This document shows positions 16,429 to 24,407 of a DNA stretch of 60,010 bases, piece after piece. The DNA is from a virus. The notes under the pieces are model-generated. The model worked only from the letters and a program-made list of their open reading frames with translations. It did not search any database and was not told where the DNA came from. Position 1 is the stretch's first letter; each line of letters starts with the position of its first letter. Made by a program: the position numbers and the translations under genes. The stretch lies in the IMG/VR virus record IMGVR_UViG_3300012000_000018, positions 1-60,010 of that record; one strand, given 5' to 3'.

Positions 16429-17358
16429 ATGGCAACCGAGATTGACCTATTTGGCGAGCGCGAAGAGGAAGACCCAACCTCAAAACTTCCTGACCTCGAC
16501 ACCCCATACGACTACCGCCCCGACCTTTCGGCCCTTGGCCTACTTGAACATGAGCGCGGCATCGTTGAGGACACCGCCGACAACCGCAGAGCGCTTCGCG
16601 CCGCGGGCTTGCAATGGGATACGGTTTATGACCAACTGGGTCGCCCAACGGGCTTGATTGCAGGACGCTCACAGGAAGCACTGAAAGAGCGTCGCCTCCA
16701 AAGCCTTTCCGAAAAGCGAGCGCTTCTAACCGACCCAACTAAAAACAACTCAGATTTCTTAACGGGCCTTGACCTTCTTGTAGATGAGGCTGCCTGTAAG
16801 GTTACACCACCTTGGGTACTTGGCGCAACCCGTCTATTCGTTGACGAGGAAAACGGCAAGGTAGTAAAAAGTAAAAACCGTGCCCCTTCCAGTCTACCCC
16901 ACCGATGCCGAATTGTCAAGACCGACGGCATCCGCTGTATGCTCTGGTCATCAGGTCGCCCAAAGGATGACGGCTTGTGTCGCATCCACCTCCGCACCAA
17001 CCGTCGGCCAGGAGCAGATGTCGAGTGGGCACGCCAGAAGTTAAAGCAATCTGCGAGCGCAGCCGTTGATGTTCTTGAAGAGTTGATGGATAACGCCCAG
17101 TCCGAACCTGTCCGCCTCAAAGCCTCAACCGAGATACTTGACCGTGCTGGTGTTCGAGGGGGTGTGGAAGTTGATGTTGGCGGCCAGATTGAAGTTCGGC
17201 CCGCCAAGGACATCGTGGCTGAAAGATTGCAACGGCTCGCTGATGCTGCACAACGGAGAGCGGCCAGCCTCCCAGATGCAAAAGTTATTGAGGCTGAAGT
17301 AGTAGTTGAAGATTCAATTAACTCAAACGGCGAGGAGCCAACCGATGGAACAAAATAA
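16429..17358 (+). CDS. Putative small terminase subunit with zinc-knuckle
   Basis: 309 residues. A middle segment HRCRIVKTDGIRCMLW and GLCRIHLRTN has the C-x-n-C-x-n-C-x2-H pattern of phage proteins with an HGG-type zinc knuckle. It is followed by a helical stretch with SEPVRLKASTEILDRAGVRG, common in phage DNA-packaging small subunits. The large terminase is not beside it, so the call is tentative. An A-box abuts the start and another inside the gene encodes KVVKSKN. Its GC-richer codon use differs from the neighbours. Confidence 0.5.
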   Translation: MATEIDLFGEREEEDPTSKLPDLDTPYDYRPDLSALGLLEHERGIVEDTADNRRALRAAGLQWDTVYDQLGRPTGLIAGRSQEALKERRLQSLSEKRALLTDPTKNNSDFLTGLDLLVDEAACKVTPPWVLGATRLFVDEENGKVVKSKNRAPSSLPHRCRIVKTDGIRCMLWSSGRPKDDGLCRIHLRTNRRPGADVEWARQKLKQSASAAVDVLEELMDNAQSEPVRLKASTEILDRAGVRGGVEVDVGGQIEVRPAKDIVAERLQRLADAAQRRAASLPDAKVIEAEVVVEDSINSNGEEPTDGTK

Positions 17359-17497
17359 CTTAGAGGAGTTAGCGGCCCGCCTGGCGGAAAGACTTCAAGA
17401 AGATGTTCAGTTGTCAAAGACCAGGGAAGAGCACGTCCGCGTAACGGCTCGCGCTAACGAAGCCCTTGAACTTCTTAACCGTATAAAAAGTAAATAG
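17345..17497 (+). CDS. Small coiled-coil protein, 50 aa
   Basis: MEQNNLEELAARLAERLQED, then a continuous amphipathic helix ending LNRIKSK. The ATG at 17345 overlaps the previous stop by 14 bp. It may assist the putative terminase as an oligomerisation partner; this is context only. Confidence 0.65.
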   Translation: MEQNNLEELAARLAERLQEDVQLSKTREEHVRVTARANEALELLNRIKSK

Positions 17498-17604
17498 TTA
17501 TCTAAGTAGGCTTGGTAGTAACCTAGCCTACTAAGATAACGTAACCGTGTCAAATCGAACGACGGCGTGTCGTAAGAGTAAAAAGTAAAAAGTAGGGACT
17601 AAAG

Positions 17605-17727
17605 ATGGAAACCGTATTAACCGATTGCTTCTGGTGCGGCGAGACGTATGACAAGTCATTAACCGTATGCCCCCAATGTGCAGTCAAAAAAGAAGAACGG
17701 CTTGCCGCTGAAGAGCGGCCTGTCTAG
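17605..17727 (+). CDS. Micro zinc-ribbon protein, 40 aa
   Basis: METVLTDCFWCGETYDKSLT followed by VCPQCAVKKEERLA: two C-x2-C pairs 14 residues apart. It begins 11 bp after an A-box. No clear Shine-Dalgarno sequence other than GGGA. Confidence 0.6.
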   Translation: METVLTDCFWCGETYDKSLTVCPQCAVKKEERLAAEERPV

Positions 17728-17837
17728 AGAAGTTGTTTGGAAGTTGACCGCTGCGCCGGTGCAGTAAGGTTCATATAACCGTATGATTCGTACACCCTTA
17801 GTTCTAACCGTATACACAAGCGGCCTGGAGGATAACC

Positions 17838-17918
17838 GTGCTTGATGTGATTAAACTTATAAGCGGCGTGACCGTAATGCTCGCTGCTGTTTATTACTTC
17901 GCCAAATTCCTAGGTTGA
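17838..17918 (+). CDS. Membrane micro-protein, 26 aa (GTG start)
   Basis: (M)LDVIKLISGVTVMLAAVYY then FAKFLG. GGAGG lies 7 nt before the GTG, an ideal ribosome site in an otherwise gene-poor stretch, which is the main support for it. A single transmembrane helix; role unknown. Confidence 0.55.
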   Translation: MLDVIKLISGVTVMLAAVYYFAKFLG

Positions 17919-18388
17919 GTCAACCGCGAGTAAAAAGTAAAAAGTCGAGGGCGGCCTGGTAGATACAGACGCTGTATATATTTAACCGCTGCCTTCACAG
18001 TGCTGTAGTCAACCGTCGAAGTTGTTGGGATGGATGGGACAGAACCCTAGCGTGGACAAACCGTGATGCTGCCAGGTGAACCGTTAAAGTTGTTGATATC
18101 TGTAGGGACCAGACGTCTGAGTCAACCGCTGCTCCAGATGCTGCTGTGCATTAATAAGTTGTTGTGATGTCGGAGACCTGGCCAACCGTCTTCTGAGCCA
18201 CGCTCAAAATAACTTGACAACGGCCTGGACGAGGAGTAGACTGCTTTCGCATCTCCGATGCGAAAGTGAACTTCCAAATAACTTTTATACAGCGGCCCGC
18301 CGCCAGGACCGTCTCCGCCTCCACCACCCGAACCGCCACCAAAAAATAAAACTTGACAACGGCGAGCGCTGCTTGTAACGTTGCTGCC
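17919..18388. other. Gene-poor, token-rich intergenic region
   Basis: No convincing gene. It holds an A-box (17930), half B-boxes (AAGTTGTTGGGA at 18019 and similar), many AACCG and CGGCCTGG strings, a perfect hairpin CTTTCGCATC-TCC-GATGCGAAAG (18244-18266), a full B-box (18269-18284) and the whiB promoter. Confidence 0.6.
18353..18381 (+). promoter_or_regulatory. Promoter of second whiB
   Basis: TTGACA (18353-18358), 17 bp, TAACGT (18376-18381), then 7 nt to the ATG: a leaderless arrangement. The spacer contains a GCGAGCGC octamer. Confidence 0.65.
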
Positions 18389-18676
18389 ATGGATACAAAA
18401 ATTATCGAAAGACTAAAACCAACCGCTGACTTCTATGCATGGCAAGAGCACGGCCTGTGTAGGGACGAAGACAGTGAATTATTTTTTCTGGACCCTGGTC
18501 AACGGGGACATGAGAAAGCGGCCCGCGAATCTAGAGCGCTCGCCATATGTGGGGCGTGTCCAGTGAAAACGGCGTGCCTAGAGCACGCACTAACCGTACC
18601 TGAACAGTATGGAGTCTGGGGCGGCATGACCGTTGAACAACGGCAAGCGCTAGTAGGTGCCCGATGGGCATACTAA
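18389..18676 (+). CDS. whiB: WhiB-family iron-sulfur transcription factor (second copy)
   Basis: 95 residues. C24, C54, C57 and C63 (CGACPVKTAC) form the 4Fe-4S site; YGVWGGMT (75-82) is the WhiB turn, followed by VEQRQALVGARW. It has an unusual inserted FFLDPGQRGHEK typical of WhiB proteins acting as sigma partners. The start at 18389 is chosen because the family begins near it and the promoter predicts a leaderless RNA. Only about a third of positions match the WhiB at 8838, so it is not a recent duplicate. Confidence 0.9.
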   Translation: MDTKIIERLKPTADFYAWQEHGLCRDEDSELFFLDPGQRGHEKAARESRALAICGACPVKTACLEHALTVPEQYGVWGGMTVEQRQALVGARWAY

Positions 18677-18915
18677 CGGCGTGGGTTGGATACGCGCTTC
18701 TCAAGCGTGAAGTACAAAAGGGGTACATACAAGTAACCGCTGATGTCGAGGAGTTATTGGAAAGACATCTTGTCGAAGAACCGCGACTCCAGATTGTGGA
18801 TGGAGAAATTATTGATGTAGTAACGGGTGAGATTGTGGACCTCCCGAAGACTACAGAAGTAACCGATGAGATGGAAGAGACTGCTAAAGCACGCCACGAT
18901 TTGACAACGGATTAA
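18664..18915 (+). CDS. Hypothetical protein, 83 aa
   Basis: MGILTAWVGYALLKREVQKG then an acidic body with repeats VDGEIIDVVTGEIVDLP. It overlaps whiB by 13 bp and is likely co-expressed with it. No known domain. Confidence 0.6.
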   Translation: MGILTAWVGYALLKREVQKGYIQVTADVEELLERHLVEEPRLQIVDGEIIDVVTGEIVDLPKTTEVTDEMEETAKARHDLTTD

Positions 18916-18990
18916 GACCGCTGTTACTTTGAGATTCGCAAAGCCGTTTAGGACATCTACCTTTCTCGTCTTAAACACTATGGCTTGGTT

Positions 18991-19031
18991 TGATGGGTTT
19001 CCCCGCCATCAGCGAACACGGGGACTTTTTT
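18991..19031 (+). terminator. Terminator after the whiB unit
   Basis: CCCCG (19001) pairs with CGGGG (19019) followed by ACTTTTTTA; a competing TGATGG/CCATCA hairpin overlaps it. Confidence 0.65.
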
Positions 19032-19043
19032 ATTAAACACGAC

Positions 19044-19072
19044 TTGACAAAATAAAGTCTATGCTTTATACT
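19044..19072 (+). promoter_or_regulatory. Promoter TTGACA-N17-TATACT
   Basis: A consensus sigma-A-type promoter 28 bp before the gene at 19100. Confidence 0.85.
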
Positions 19073-19099
19073 TGGTCTAACAACTACACAGGGGGGATT

Positions 19100-19270
19100 A
19101 TGGATACAGTCCAAAAAATCAGACTGCACTGGTCTGATGGCACCACCAACACTGTCTTCGAAGACGATGTTGTTGATTTACTTCTCGACCAAACTTTCAT
19201 TAATGATGAAAGCGGGAAGCGTCCAGTAACTGTCGTAAAGACAGAACGCGTTACAGTTGAACGCAAATAA
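19100..19270 (+). CDS. Hypothetical protein, 56 aa
   Basis: MDTVQKIRLHWSDGTTNTVF, beta-rich with an acidic centre. GGGGGG before the ATG decides this start. Single-gene unit between promoter and terminator. Confidence 0.7.
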   Translation: MDTVQKIRLHWSDGTTNTVFEDDVVDLLLDQTFINDESGKRPVTVVKTERVTVERK

Positions 19271-19280
19271 CTAAGGGAAG

Positions 19281-19310
19281 ACCCCCGTCTAAACAGCGGG
19301 GGTTTTTCTT
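19281..19310 (+). terminator. Intrinsic terminator
   Basis: ACCCCCG and CGGGGGT stem followed by TTTTTCTTT. Confidence 0.85.
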
Positions 19311-19321
19311 TGTGTCTTGAC

Positions 19322-19350
19322 TTGACAAGTTGTTTTCCGTCTGTTTAAAT
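19322..19350 (+). promoter_or_regulatory. Promoter TTGACA-N17-TTAAAT
   Basis: Drives the unit starting at 19458 with a leader of about 100 nt. The leader can form CAGGG/CCCTG and GGAATG/CGTTCC pairs. Confidence 0.6.
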
Positions 19351-19457
19351 ACATCTTGTGTTCAGGGCAGACGCTGTTTGCTGTTGCTGAATAGGAATGA
19401 GGTCCTAGGCCAAAAAGTCCGTTCCCTGGGCACATCAATCAAATGAAAGGAAGTTGT

Positions 19458-19709
19458 ATGAAAGTCAAAGACCTGGTCCAAATGGTTACCACCAACTATG
19501 ACGCAGAAGATGAAGTTATTGTTTTAATTTATTCAAAGGACACATTCGATTATCCCGAGGATGACGAGATGGTTCTCACAGATGAGGGCTGGCTCAAGAT
19601 GGTTGAGGAGATGGAATCCTCTGGAGGACTCGACCCCCACGACCAACATCTTTCAAATGTTCTTAGCGAAATGTCCAGCGAGTATGCCGAACTGGTAGTT
19701 GACAAATAG
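19458..19709 (+). CDS. Small acidic protein, 83 aa (paralog group D)
   Basis: MKVKDLVQMVTTNYDAEDEV then IVLIYSKD and VLTDEGWLKMVEEME. The order L-x-D/E-x2-V-hydrophobic strand, aromatic turn, T-D-E-x-W is shared with 19928-20185 and 27987-28232, defining a three-member paralog family. Role unknown. AAAGGAAG precedes the start. Confidence 0.72.
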   Translation: MKVKDLVQMVTTNYDAEDEVIVLIYSKDTFDYPEDDEMVLTDEGWLKMVEEMESSGGLDPHDQHLSNVLSEMSSEYAELVVDK

Positions 19710-19754
19710 AAATAAATCATTAGACTTGCACTACCAACTAGAGAAAGGAAAATA

Positions 19755-19931
19755 ATGCAAGACTACGAGTTCGTAATAAAACTCAATGGAGTTGTTTCTG
19801 CCGAAAGTGAAAAAGACGCGGTAGAAAAAATAAATGCACACCTAGACGACTTAGGAAAGATAGAGTCGAAACAGCACGACCTACATTGGCCTGACGCCGA
19901 GTGGGAAATCAATGAAAGGGAGATGGTATGA
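19755..19931 (+). CDS. Hypothetical protein, 58 aa
   Basis: MQDYEFVIKLNGVVSAESEK, then VEKINAHLDDLGKIE and a Trp-rich end. Beta-alpha-beta pattern of a small ferredoxin-like fold. It overlaps the next start by 4 bp (ATGA). Confidence 0.68.
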   Translation: MQDYEFVIKLNGVVSAESEKDAVEKINAHLDDLGKIESKQHDLHWPDAEWEINEREMV

Positions 19932-20185
19932 ATACAAAACCAAAGTGGGGAATCCTCGCTAGCGATTTGATTGAACTAATCAAAGGCGAGTATAAAGATG
20001 ATGAAGTTATTGGCTTTAGCATCTATGGCAAGTCAGACATCGAAATTGACTTGGATTACAAAGTTACAGATGAGCAATGGGAAAAGTTTCTTGAGGCTTT
20101 TGTAACAGACGACAATCTAAATGAAATTCGCGCTATGGCGTGGATGGATGCATTACAAATTATTCGTGATGAAGTAGAAGGGTAA
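19928..20185 (+). CDS. Small acidic protein, 85 aa (paralog group D)
   Basis: SDLIELIKGEYKDDEVIGFS followed by KVTDEQWEKFLEAF matches the proteins at 19458 and 27987. Function unknown; two family members within 500 bp suggest local duplication. Confidence 0.72.
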   Translation: MNTKPKWGILASDLIELIKGEYKDDEVIGFSIYGKSDIEIDLDYKVTDEQWEKFLEAFVTDDNLNEIRAMAWMDALQIIRDEVEG

Positions 20186-20189
20186 AGAA

Positions 20190-20612
20190 ATGGGTCAGTA
20201 TCACGTTTTAGTAAATTACGACAAGAAGGAAGTTGTAGTGCCACACGCACTCGGCTTGGGTCTTAAGCAATGGGAACACATTGGAGATTTCAATGGAAGT
20301 CTTTCGGATGCTCTCTATGTTCTAACAATGACATCGCCTAATCGCGGTGGGGGCGACTTGCCTCTTACTGCGGTGTCAGGGCGCTGGGCTGGCGACAGAT
20401 GTTTTGTCTATGGCGACTACACAGAGGACTCGGACTTGCCGAACATTCCAAACGCTGGCTCGCTCAACACAGAGGGCGAGGGCTGGACAGACATTAGCGA
20501 ACAGGTCGCGGATGCTCTCGGGCGTGTCTTTGATTTCAAAATGGTAGGCGATGGCTGGAAACAGAGAACGCCACATACTTACGAACCTGAAGTGCCATCG
20601 GAGTTATTGTAA
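20190..20612 (+). CDS. Conserved phage/actinobacterial protein (GQYHVLVN family), 140 aa
   Basis: Begins MGQYHVLVNYDKKEVVVPHA, continues LGLGLKQWEHIGDF, NRGGGDLP and GRWAGDRCFVYGDYTED. I recognise this as a conserved family of actinobacterial genomes and plasmids with no assigned function. The RGGGD and GRWAGDR blocks are its signature. Confidence 0.75.
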   Translation: MGQYHVLVNYDKKEVVVPHALGLGLKQWEHIGDFNGSLSDALYVLTMTSPNRGGGDLPLTAVSGRWAGDRCFVYGDYTEDSDLPNIPNAGSLNTEGEGWTDISEQVADALGRVFDFKMVGDGWKQRTPHTYEPEVPSELL

Positions 20613-20622
20613 GATTACATCT

Positions 20623-20751
20623 ATGAACCACTTATTCGTTGAGATACCCGATAGGGATGACGGCTTCGGGATGATTACCATTTGTTCCATCTGCGCTGTA
20701 AAGCAGGATGATTCAAACCTAGAGGAAGTCTGCCCCGATACCCTAGACTAA
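20623..20751 (+). CDS. Micro-protein with C-x2-C, 42 aa
   Basis: MNHLFVEIPDRDDGFGMITI then CSICAVKQDD and a late Cys. A TAAGAT -10-like box lies about 10 nt upstream, so it may be leaderless. Confidence 0.5.
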   Translation: MNHLFVEIPDRDDGFGMITICSICAVKQDDSNLEEVCPDTLD

Positions 20752-20768
20752 TTCAAACGCAACAAACG

Positions 20769-20820
20769 GCGTGCCAATAATTTCGTGCGAGACACGGAGT
20801 TGGCACGCTTTTTCTTTTGT
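20769..20820 (+). terminator. Intrinsic terminator
   Basis: GCGTGCCAA and TTGGCACGC stem followed by TTTTTCTTTT. Confidence 0.85.
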
Positions 20821-21067
20821 CTAACCGCTGAAGATTTCCGCCGCCAGGTAAGACATCTTGAAGTTGTTGGGAAGTCTGACTGAACACATTTGCTGCCAGC
20901 GCTGTATAAAGTTATTGGGAAGTTTGGATGACCAGTCAAAGACCGCTGAGTAAAAAGTAAAAACGGCGAGCGCTTATGCCGAACCGAGTAAAAAGTAAAA
21001 AGTCCTACAGCGCTGAGCCCCATCTAAAAAAGTTGTTGGGAAGTCGGCGTGTCTTCAGCAACGGGGC
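20821..21067. other. Repeat-packed intergenic linker
   Basis: No gene. Within 250 bp there are three B-boxes (20861-20876, 20909-20924, 21030-21045), two A-boxes (20950, 20988), one GCGAGCGC and one GGCGTGTC. It is the densest collection of the dispersed repeats. Confidence 0.75.
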
Positions 21068-21095
21068 TTGACAAATCAACGGCAAGCGTTAGACT
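21068..21095 (+). promoter_or_regulatory. Promoter TTGACA-N16-TAGACT
   Basis: The -10 ends 6 nt before the ATG at 21102, so the RNA should be leaderless. Confidence 0.7.
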
Positions 21096-21101
21096 GGTGC
21101 T

Positions 21102-21254
21102 ATGAAAAAGAAAAACGCTCTTGACGGCTTGCTTCGCTTGCGAGGTCGCTTTGTGCTGAACCAAAAAGCACAGGTGTTTGCCGACAAGAGAAACAAACGA
21201 AACCGCACTCGTTCTGAAAACAAACGGCGTGCCTTAGAGGAACAGGGAGAATAA
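21102..21254 (+). CDS. Small very basic protein, 50 aa
   Basis: MKKKNALDGLLRLRGRFVLN then QVFADKRNKRNRTRSENKRR. About a third of residues are Lys or Arg; likely a nucleic-acid-binding or ribosome-associated peptide. Probably leaderless. Confidence 0.7.
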   Translation: MKKKNALDGLLRLRGRFVLNQKAQVFADKRNKRNRTRSENKRRALEEQGE

Positions 21255-21257
21255 ATA

Positions 21258-21524
21258 ATGACCGCTACAAAACAAGACACGATACAAGAACGCTGGAACG
21301 CTGGATACTACTCCGCACTCAACGGAGCAACTATTATCAAGTTCCTGCGAACCGATACAGACGAGTTCGGTGGGAAAGGGTTTCCTATGTTCCTCGTCAA
21401 ACTTGCCAACGGCAAACTAACAGAACTTGTTGTATCGCAAGACGAAGAGGGAAATGGCGGTGGGTTCTTGTTTGGACTTCCCGACTACACACTTCCCGAG
21501 TTTCGGCGCTTGACAGAAAAATAA
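21258..21524 (+). CDS. Hypothetical protein, 88 aa
   Basis: MTATKQDTIQERWNAGYYSA with a GGKGFPMFLVKLANGKLTEL beta segment and a Gly-rich turn. Three bp after the previous stop, hence same transcript. Confidence 0.7.
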   Translation: MTATKQDTIQERWNAGYYSALNGATIIKFLRTDTDEFGGKGFPMFLVKLANGKLTELVVSQDEEGNGGGFLFGLPDYTLPEFRRLTEK

Positions 21525-21564
21525 AAATCGTTAGACTTACACCAACCAACAGAAAGGAAGTCCA

Positions 21565-22245
21565 ATGCCCAACTGGGTCTATAACAATCTATCTATTGAA
21601 GGTTCAGAGGAAGCCATTGCGAAAGTAAAGGCTCAACTCAATAAGCCACTTGAAAAAAAGTATAGAAACCAAGAAAACACTACAACTTATTCAAATCCAG
21701 TATTTTCTTTTATGAACATTATTGCGCCACCTGACGACAAGTTAGATGAATACTTTGGAACTCACGGCTACGAAGGCGGTGTTGCTAAAGGAGATACTGA
21801 ATACAACTGGTATAACTTCAACAATACTAAGTGGGGAACTAAGTGGGATGTCGCAGTATCAGACGAAGAGAAGTTTCCTGAAACTGAAATAACTAATGAG
21901 TCTGCTACACACATTTCTTATCGCTTCAATACTGCGTGGTCGCCACCACTTCCAGTTATTGAGGAACTATCTGTTCAACACCCCGAACTAGAAATAACTT
22001 TAGAGTATGAAGAAGAACAAGGTTGGGGTGGAGAAATCTTTTGGGACTCAACTGGTTCAAGTATTGTTCGTGAGTGGGACATACCTGACTCACATAAAGA
22101 TTATGTTGATAGAGATAACGAAGAAGGTTGTCGTTGCTCTTGGGAAGAAGACCCTAAAGAGTGGTATAAAGATTGCCCAAACAATAACTCAAAGCCAATA
22201 GAACTTCACGAAGTTCGTGAGATAGAAATAGTAGGTGCTGAATAA
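21565..22245 (+). CDS. Api92-like / YubB ferredoxin-like domain protein
   Basis: 226 residues. MPNWVYNNLSIEGSEEAIAK, NNTKWGTKWDV, SYRFNTAWSPPLPVIEELS and LEITLEYEEEQGWGGEI match the DUF1281/Api92-type family of phage and plasmid proteins with a ferredoxin-like fold. Biochemical role unknown. The C-terminal part is acidic with a CRCSWEEDP segment. TAATG-type overlap with the next gene. Confidence 0.85.
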   Translation: MPNWVYNNLSIEGSEEAIAKVKAQLNKPLEKKYRNQENTTTYSNPVFSFMNIIAPPDDKLDEYFGTHGYEGGVAKGDTEYNWYNFNNTKWGTKWDVAVSDEEKFPETEITNESATHISYRFNTAWSPPLPVIEELSVQHPELEITLEYEEEQGWGGEIFWDSTGSSIVREWDIPDSHKDYVDRDNEEGCRCSWEEDPKEWYKDCPNNNSKPIELHEVREIEIVGAE

Positions 22246-22466
22246 TGTCCGAAGAAATGCCACAACCAACAATCCATTACTTTGCTATGGACGGAAACTT
22301 TGGCAACGCAGATGGGATAGTCCTTGTCCAAACTCAAGATTGGACAGAGGCAGATTGGGAAGAAGTAGAGAACGCTTCCGACCACGAACGAGCCAATGTT
22401 GCGATTGAAGTATCCAAGCAGTATGGGGTTCAGTTGCTTGACATACCTGACCCTGACACGATTTGA
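22245..22466 (+). CDS. Hypothetical protein, 73 aa
   Basis: MSEEMPQPTIHYFAMDGNFG, GIVLVQTQDWTEADWEEVEN. Acidic, alpha/beta. The promoter of the next gene overlaps its stop codon. Confidence 0.68.
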   Translation: MSEEMPQPTIHYFAMDGNFGNADGIVLVQTQDWTEADWEEVENASDHERANVAIEVSKQYGVQLLDIPDPDTI

Positions 22467-22491
22467 CAATCGTTTATCCAACCTTTACACT
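22463..22491 (+). promoter_or_regulatory. Promoter TTGACA-N17-TACACT
   Basis: Starts inside the stop region of the preceding gene and serves 22519. Confidence 0.75.
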
Positions 22492-22518
22492 TACACCAAC
22501 AACTAAGAAAGGGAAAAA

Positions 22519-22719
22519 ATGAAATCAAAATCATTTCTTGTTACTGTCTATTACGACAATAATCAAGATGAGTATTTCTGCGACCCCTCTATCGCAGAAG
22601 TAATACGCAACCACATAAATGAAACTAATGAAGATGTGAGAATTGTTGATGTTGCTATTGACACAGATTATTCTCGTATATTGGCAGTAACAAATAATCA
22701 AATAAATGACCCGCTATAA
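22519..22719 (+). CDS. Hypothetical protein, 66 aa
   Basis: MKSKSFLVTVYYDNNQDEYF then VRIVDVAIDTDYSRILAV. Beta-alpha-beta-beta pattern. GAAAGGGAAA precedes the start. Confidence 0.68.
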   Translation: MKSKSFLVTVYYDNNQDEYFCDPSIAEVIRNHINETNEDVRIVDVAIDTDYSRILAVTNNQINDPL

Positions 22720-22725
22720 ATCAAC

Positions 22726-22838
22726 TTGACAGGAAAAAAGTAAAGCACTACAATTACACCACCCCCAAAGACAGGGAGAACTAGGGGGCGACACGCCGAA
22801 AGTCATAACTTGACAATCGGGAAGTGTTCGGTAATAAT
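22726..22838 (+). promoter_or_regulatory. Two tandem promoters with a short transcribed spacer
   Basis: TTGACA (22726)-N17-TACAAT (22749) and TTGACA (22810)-N17-AATAAT (22833). The 50 bp between them contains GGCGACACGCC, a GGCG/CGCC mini-hairpin, but no gene. The second promoter serves 22877. Confidence 0.6.
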
Positions 22839-22876
22839 TCTCTTACCTAGCAAAACAAACGAAAGGAAACACCCAA

Positions 22877-23332
22877 GTGCTAAGTAAAGAAAAAGATGTT
22901 CAGGGAGTCGGAGTTTATGCCGAGTTCCGTAAGACAGGACAAGTAATGCAAGTCATTATTACTCCTGACGCTTACACAACAGCAGGAACTTTAGTTCCTA
23001 TGACCTTTGTTCGTAGAGTGATTACACCAAGCACTCCACGCAAACAATGGAAAACTTCTATTCTGCGCTCTAAGGAATTAGAGGAAATTGTAGATAGTGG
23101 TTCAACACTCCAAGATAGCGCAAAGGAGAACTTCACAGAACTTCGTATGCGCCACGCAACTTCATACTTTGATAGCGTGATTAGTCAAGGTTGGTCTTTA
23201 GAAAAAACTCCAATACTTGTAGAGGTATCTCGCGGAGACGCAGACGACCTTGCCAAAGGTAAGACACCTAATAAAATCCTTTATCGTGTTCATCTATCTC
23301 GGAAGGCTCTTGCCTTTCCTGAATTAGTATAA
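22877..23332 (+). CDS. Hypothetical protein preceding the MoxR ATPase, 151 aa (GTG start)
   Basis: (M)LSKEKDVQGVGVYAEFRKT. Beta-rich first half, helical TELRMRHATSYFDSVISQGW in the middle, and a final KILYRVHLSRKALAFPELV. GAAAGGAAA precedes the GTG. Being 25 bp before the AAA+ gene, it may be an adaptor or substrate of that module. Confidence 0.65.
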   Translation: MLSKEKDVQGVGVYAEFRKTGQVMQVIITPDAYTTAGTLVPMTFVRRVITPSTPRKQWKTSILRSKELEEIVDSGSTLQDSAKENFTELRMRHATSYFDSVISQGWSLEKTPILVEVSRGDADDLAKGKTPNKILYRVHLSRKALAFPELV

Positions 23333-23357
23333 AAAAGAAAGACAGGGAAAATACAAA

Positions 23358-24407
23358 ATGACAACAATGAAAGAGCAGTATGCTCAACTAAGTCCAAATC
23401 TGACCCCAAGCCTTTGGGATACGATTATTGAAGTTGCCACACAGGGAGTAAATGAAAGTGCTACGACTACACTTAGCGCAAGTGTTCCCCCAAGTGGTCG
23501 CTATGTTGCTCGCGCAAGTGGCGCAGATAGAAAGCCAAGAAAACCTAAGATGAGTTCTTTACCAAGTATTGACGCTCTAGTTGGAGATGATGTTTATTTC
23601 CGACCTAATGGTTCTAAGTATGTTGCTCGTATGTGGGGAAGCCACCAAGATGTAATGGCTCTGCGTAATGCGAGAGAAGCAACTAAGCAAGCAGTTCTTA
23701 CAGGTGAAGGTTCGCCTTTGTTCCCAATGTTTTATGGCGCACCCGGCACAGGTAAAACTGCGTTGGTTGAAGCAACCTTCGGTGAGGGTATGCGAACACT
23801 CGTTGGACACGGAGACATTGAAGTTTCTGACTTGCTCGGAAACTTTATCCAAACACCAAGCGGAAACTTTGATTGGATTGACGGAGATTTAGTCAAGTGT
23901 ATGGAAAATGGTTGGGTCTATTTCGTAGATGAAATTGGTCTGATTGACCCAAAGGTTCTTTCAATCCTTTATGGTGCTATGGACGGACGCAGAGAAGTTG
24001 TTGTATCTGCTAATCCTGAACGCGGAGTTATCAAGGCTCACCCTGATTTCTTTGTGGTTAGTGCTACAAATCCAAACGCACCCGGAGTTCGTATCAGCGA
24101 AGCATTGAGTTCTCGTTTTACTCTCCAAGTTGAAATGACAACTGATTGGAACTTGGCTAAGAAACTTGGCGTTCCTGCTATGTTGATTACTGCTTCACAA
24201 AATCTTTCACGCAAGCAACTTTCTAACGAAGTTTCTTGGTGTCCTCAAATGCGTGAGTTGCTTGCGTTCCGCGACATTTCAACAACTTTCGGAACAGAGT
24301 TCGCAATCTCTAACTTGATTGCGAGCGCACCTGAAAATGACAGAGCAACTGTCGCAGATGTTCTCTCTCGCTCCTTCGGGGCAGAGTGTAAGACAGCCAA
24401 AATCTAG
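23358..24407 (+). CDS. MoxR/CbbQ-type AAA+ ATPase
   Basis: 349 residues. Walker A is GAPGTGKT (127-134), Walker B VYFVDEIGL (187-195), with SATNPN as sensor 1 and the arginine-finger region ISEALSSRFT. MoxR ATPases work with VWA-domain partners as chaperones that insert cofactors or remodel complexes. The VWA partner is the next gene. The first 70 residues are Ser/Ala-rich and may be an adaptor region. Confidence 0.88.
   Translation: MTTMKEQYAQLSPNLTPSLWDTIIEVATQGVNESATTTLSASVPPSGRYVARASGADRKPRKPKMSSLPSIDALVGDDVYFRPNGSKYVARMWGSHQDVMALRNAREATKQAVLTGEGSPLFPMFYGAPGTGKTALVEATFGEGMRTLVGHGDIEVSDLLGNFIQTPSGNFDWIDGDLVKCMENGWVYFVDEIGLIDPKVLSILYGAMDGRREVVVSANPERGVIKAHPDFFVVSATNPNAPGVRISEALSSRFTLQVEMTTDWNLAKKLGVPAMLITASQNLSRKQLSNEVSWCPQMRELLAFRDISTTFGTEFAISNLIASAPENDRATVADVLSRSFGAECKTAKI

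Noticed and set aside
16626-17417. 263-codon minus-strand frame
   Set aside because: It mirrors the plus-strand gene 16429-17358, has unlikely Ser/Arg-rich composition and no ribosome site.
18151-18390. 79-codon minus-strand frame
   Set aside because: It covers a repeat-rich linker, has no ribosome site and is antisense to the whiB promoter.
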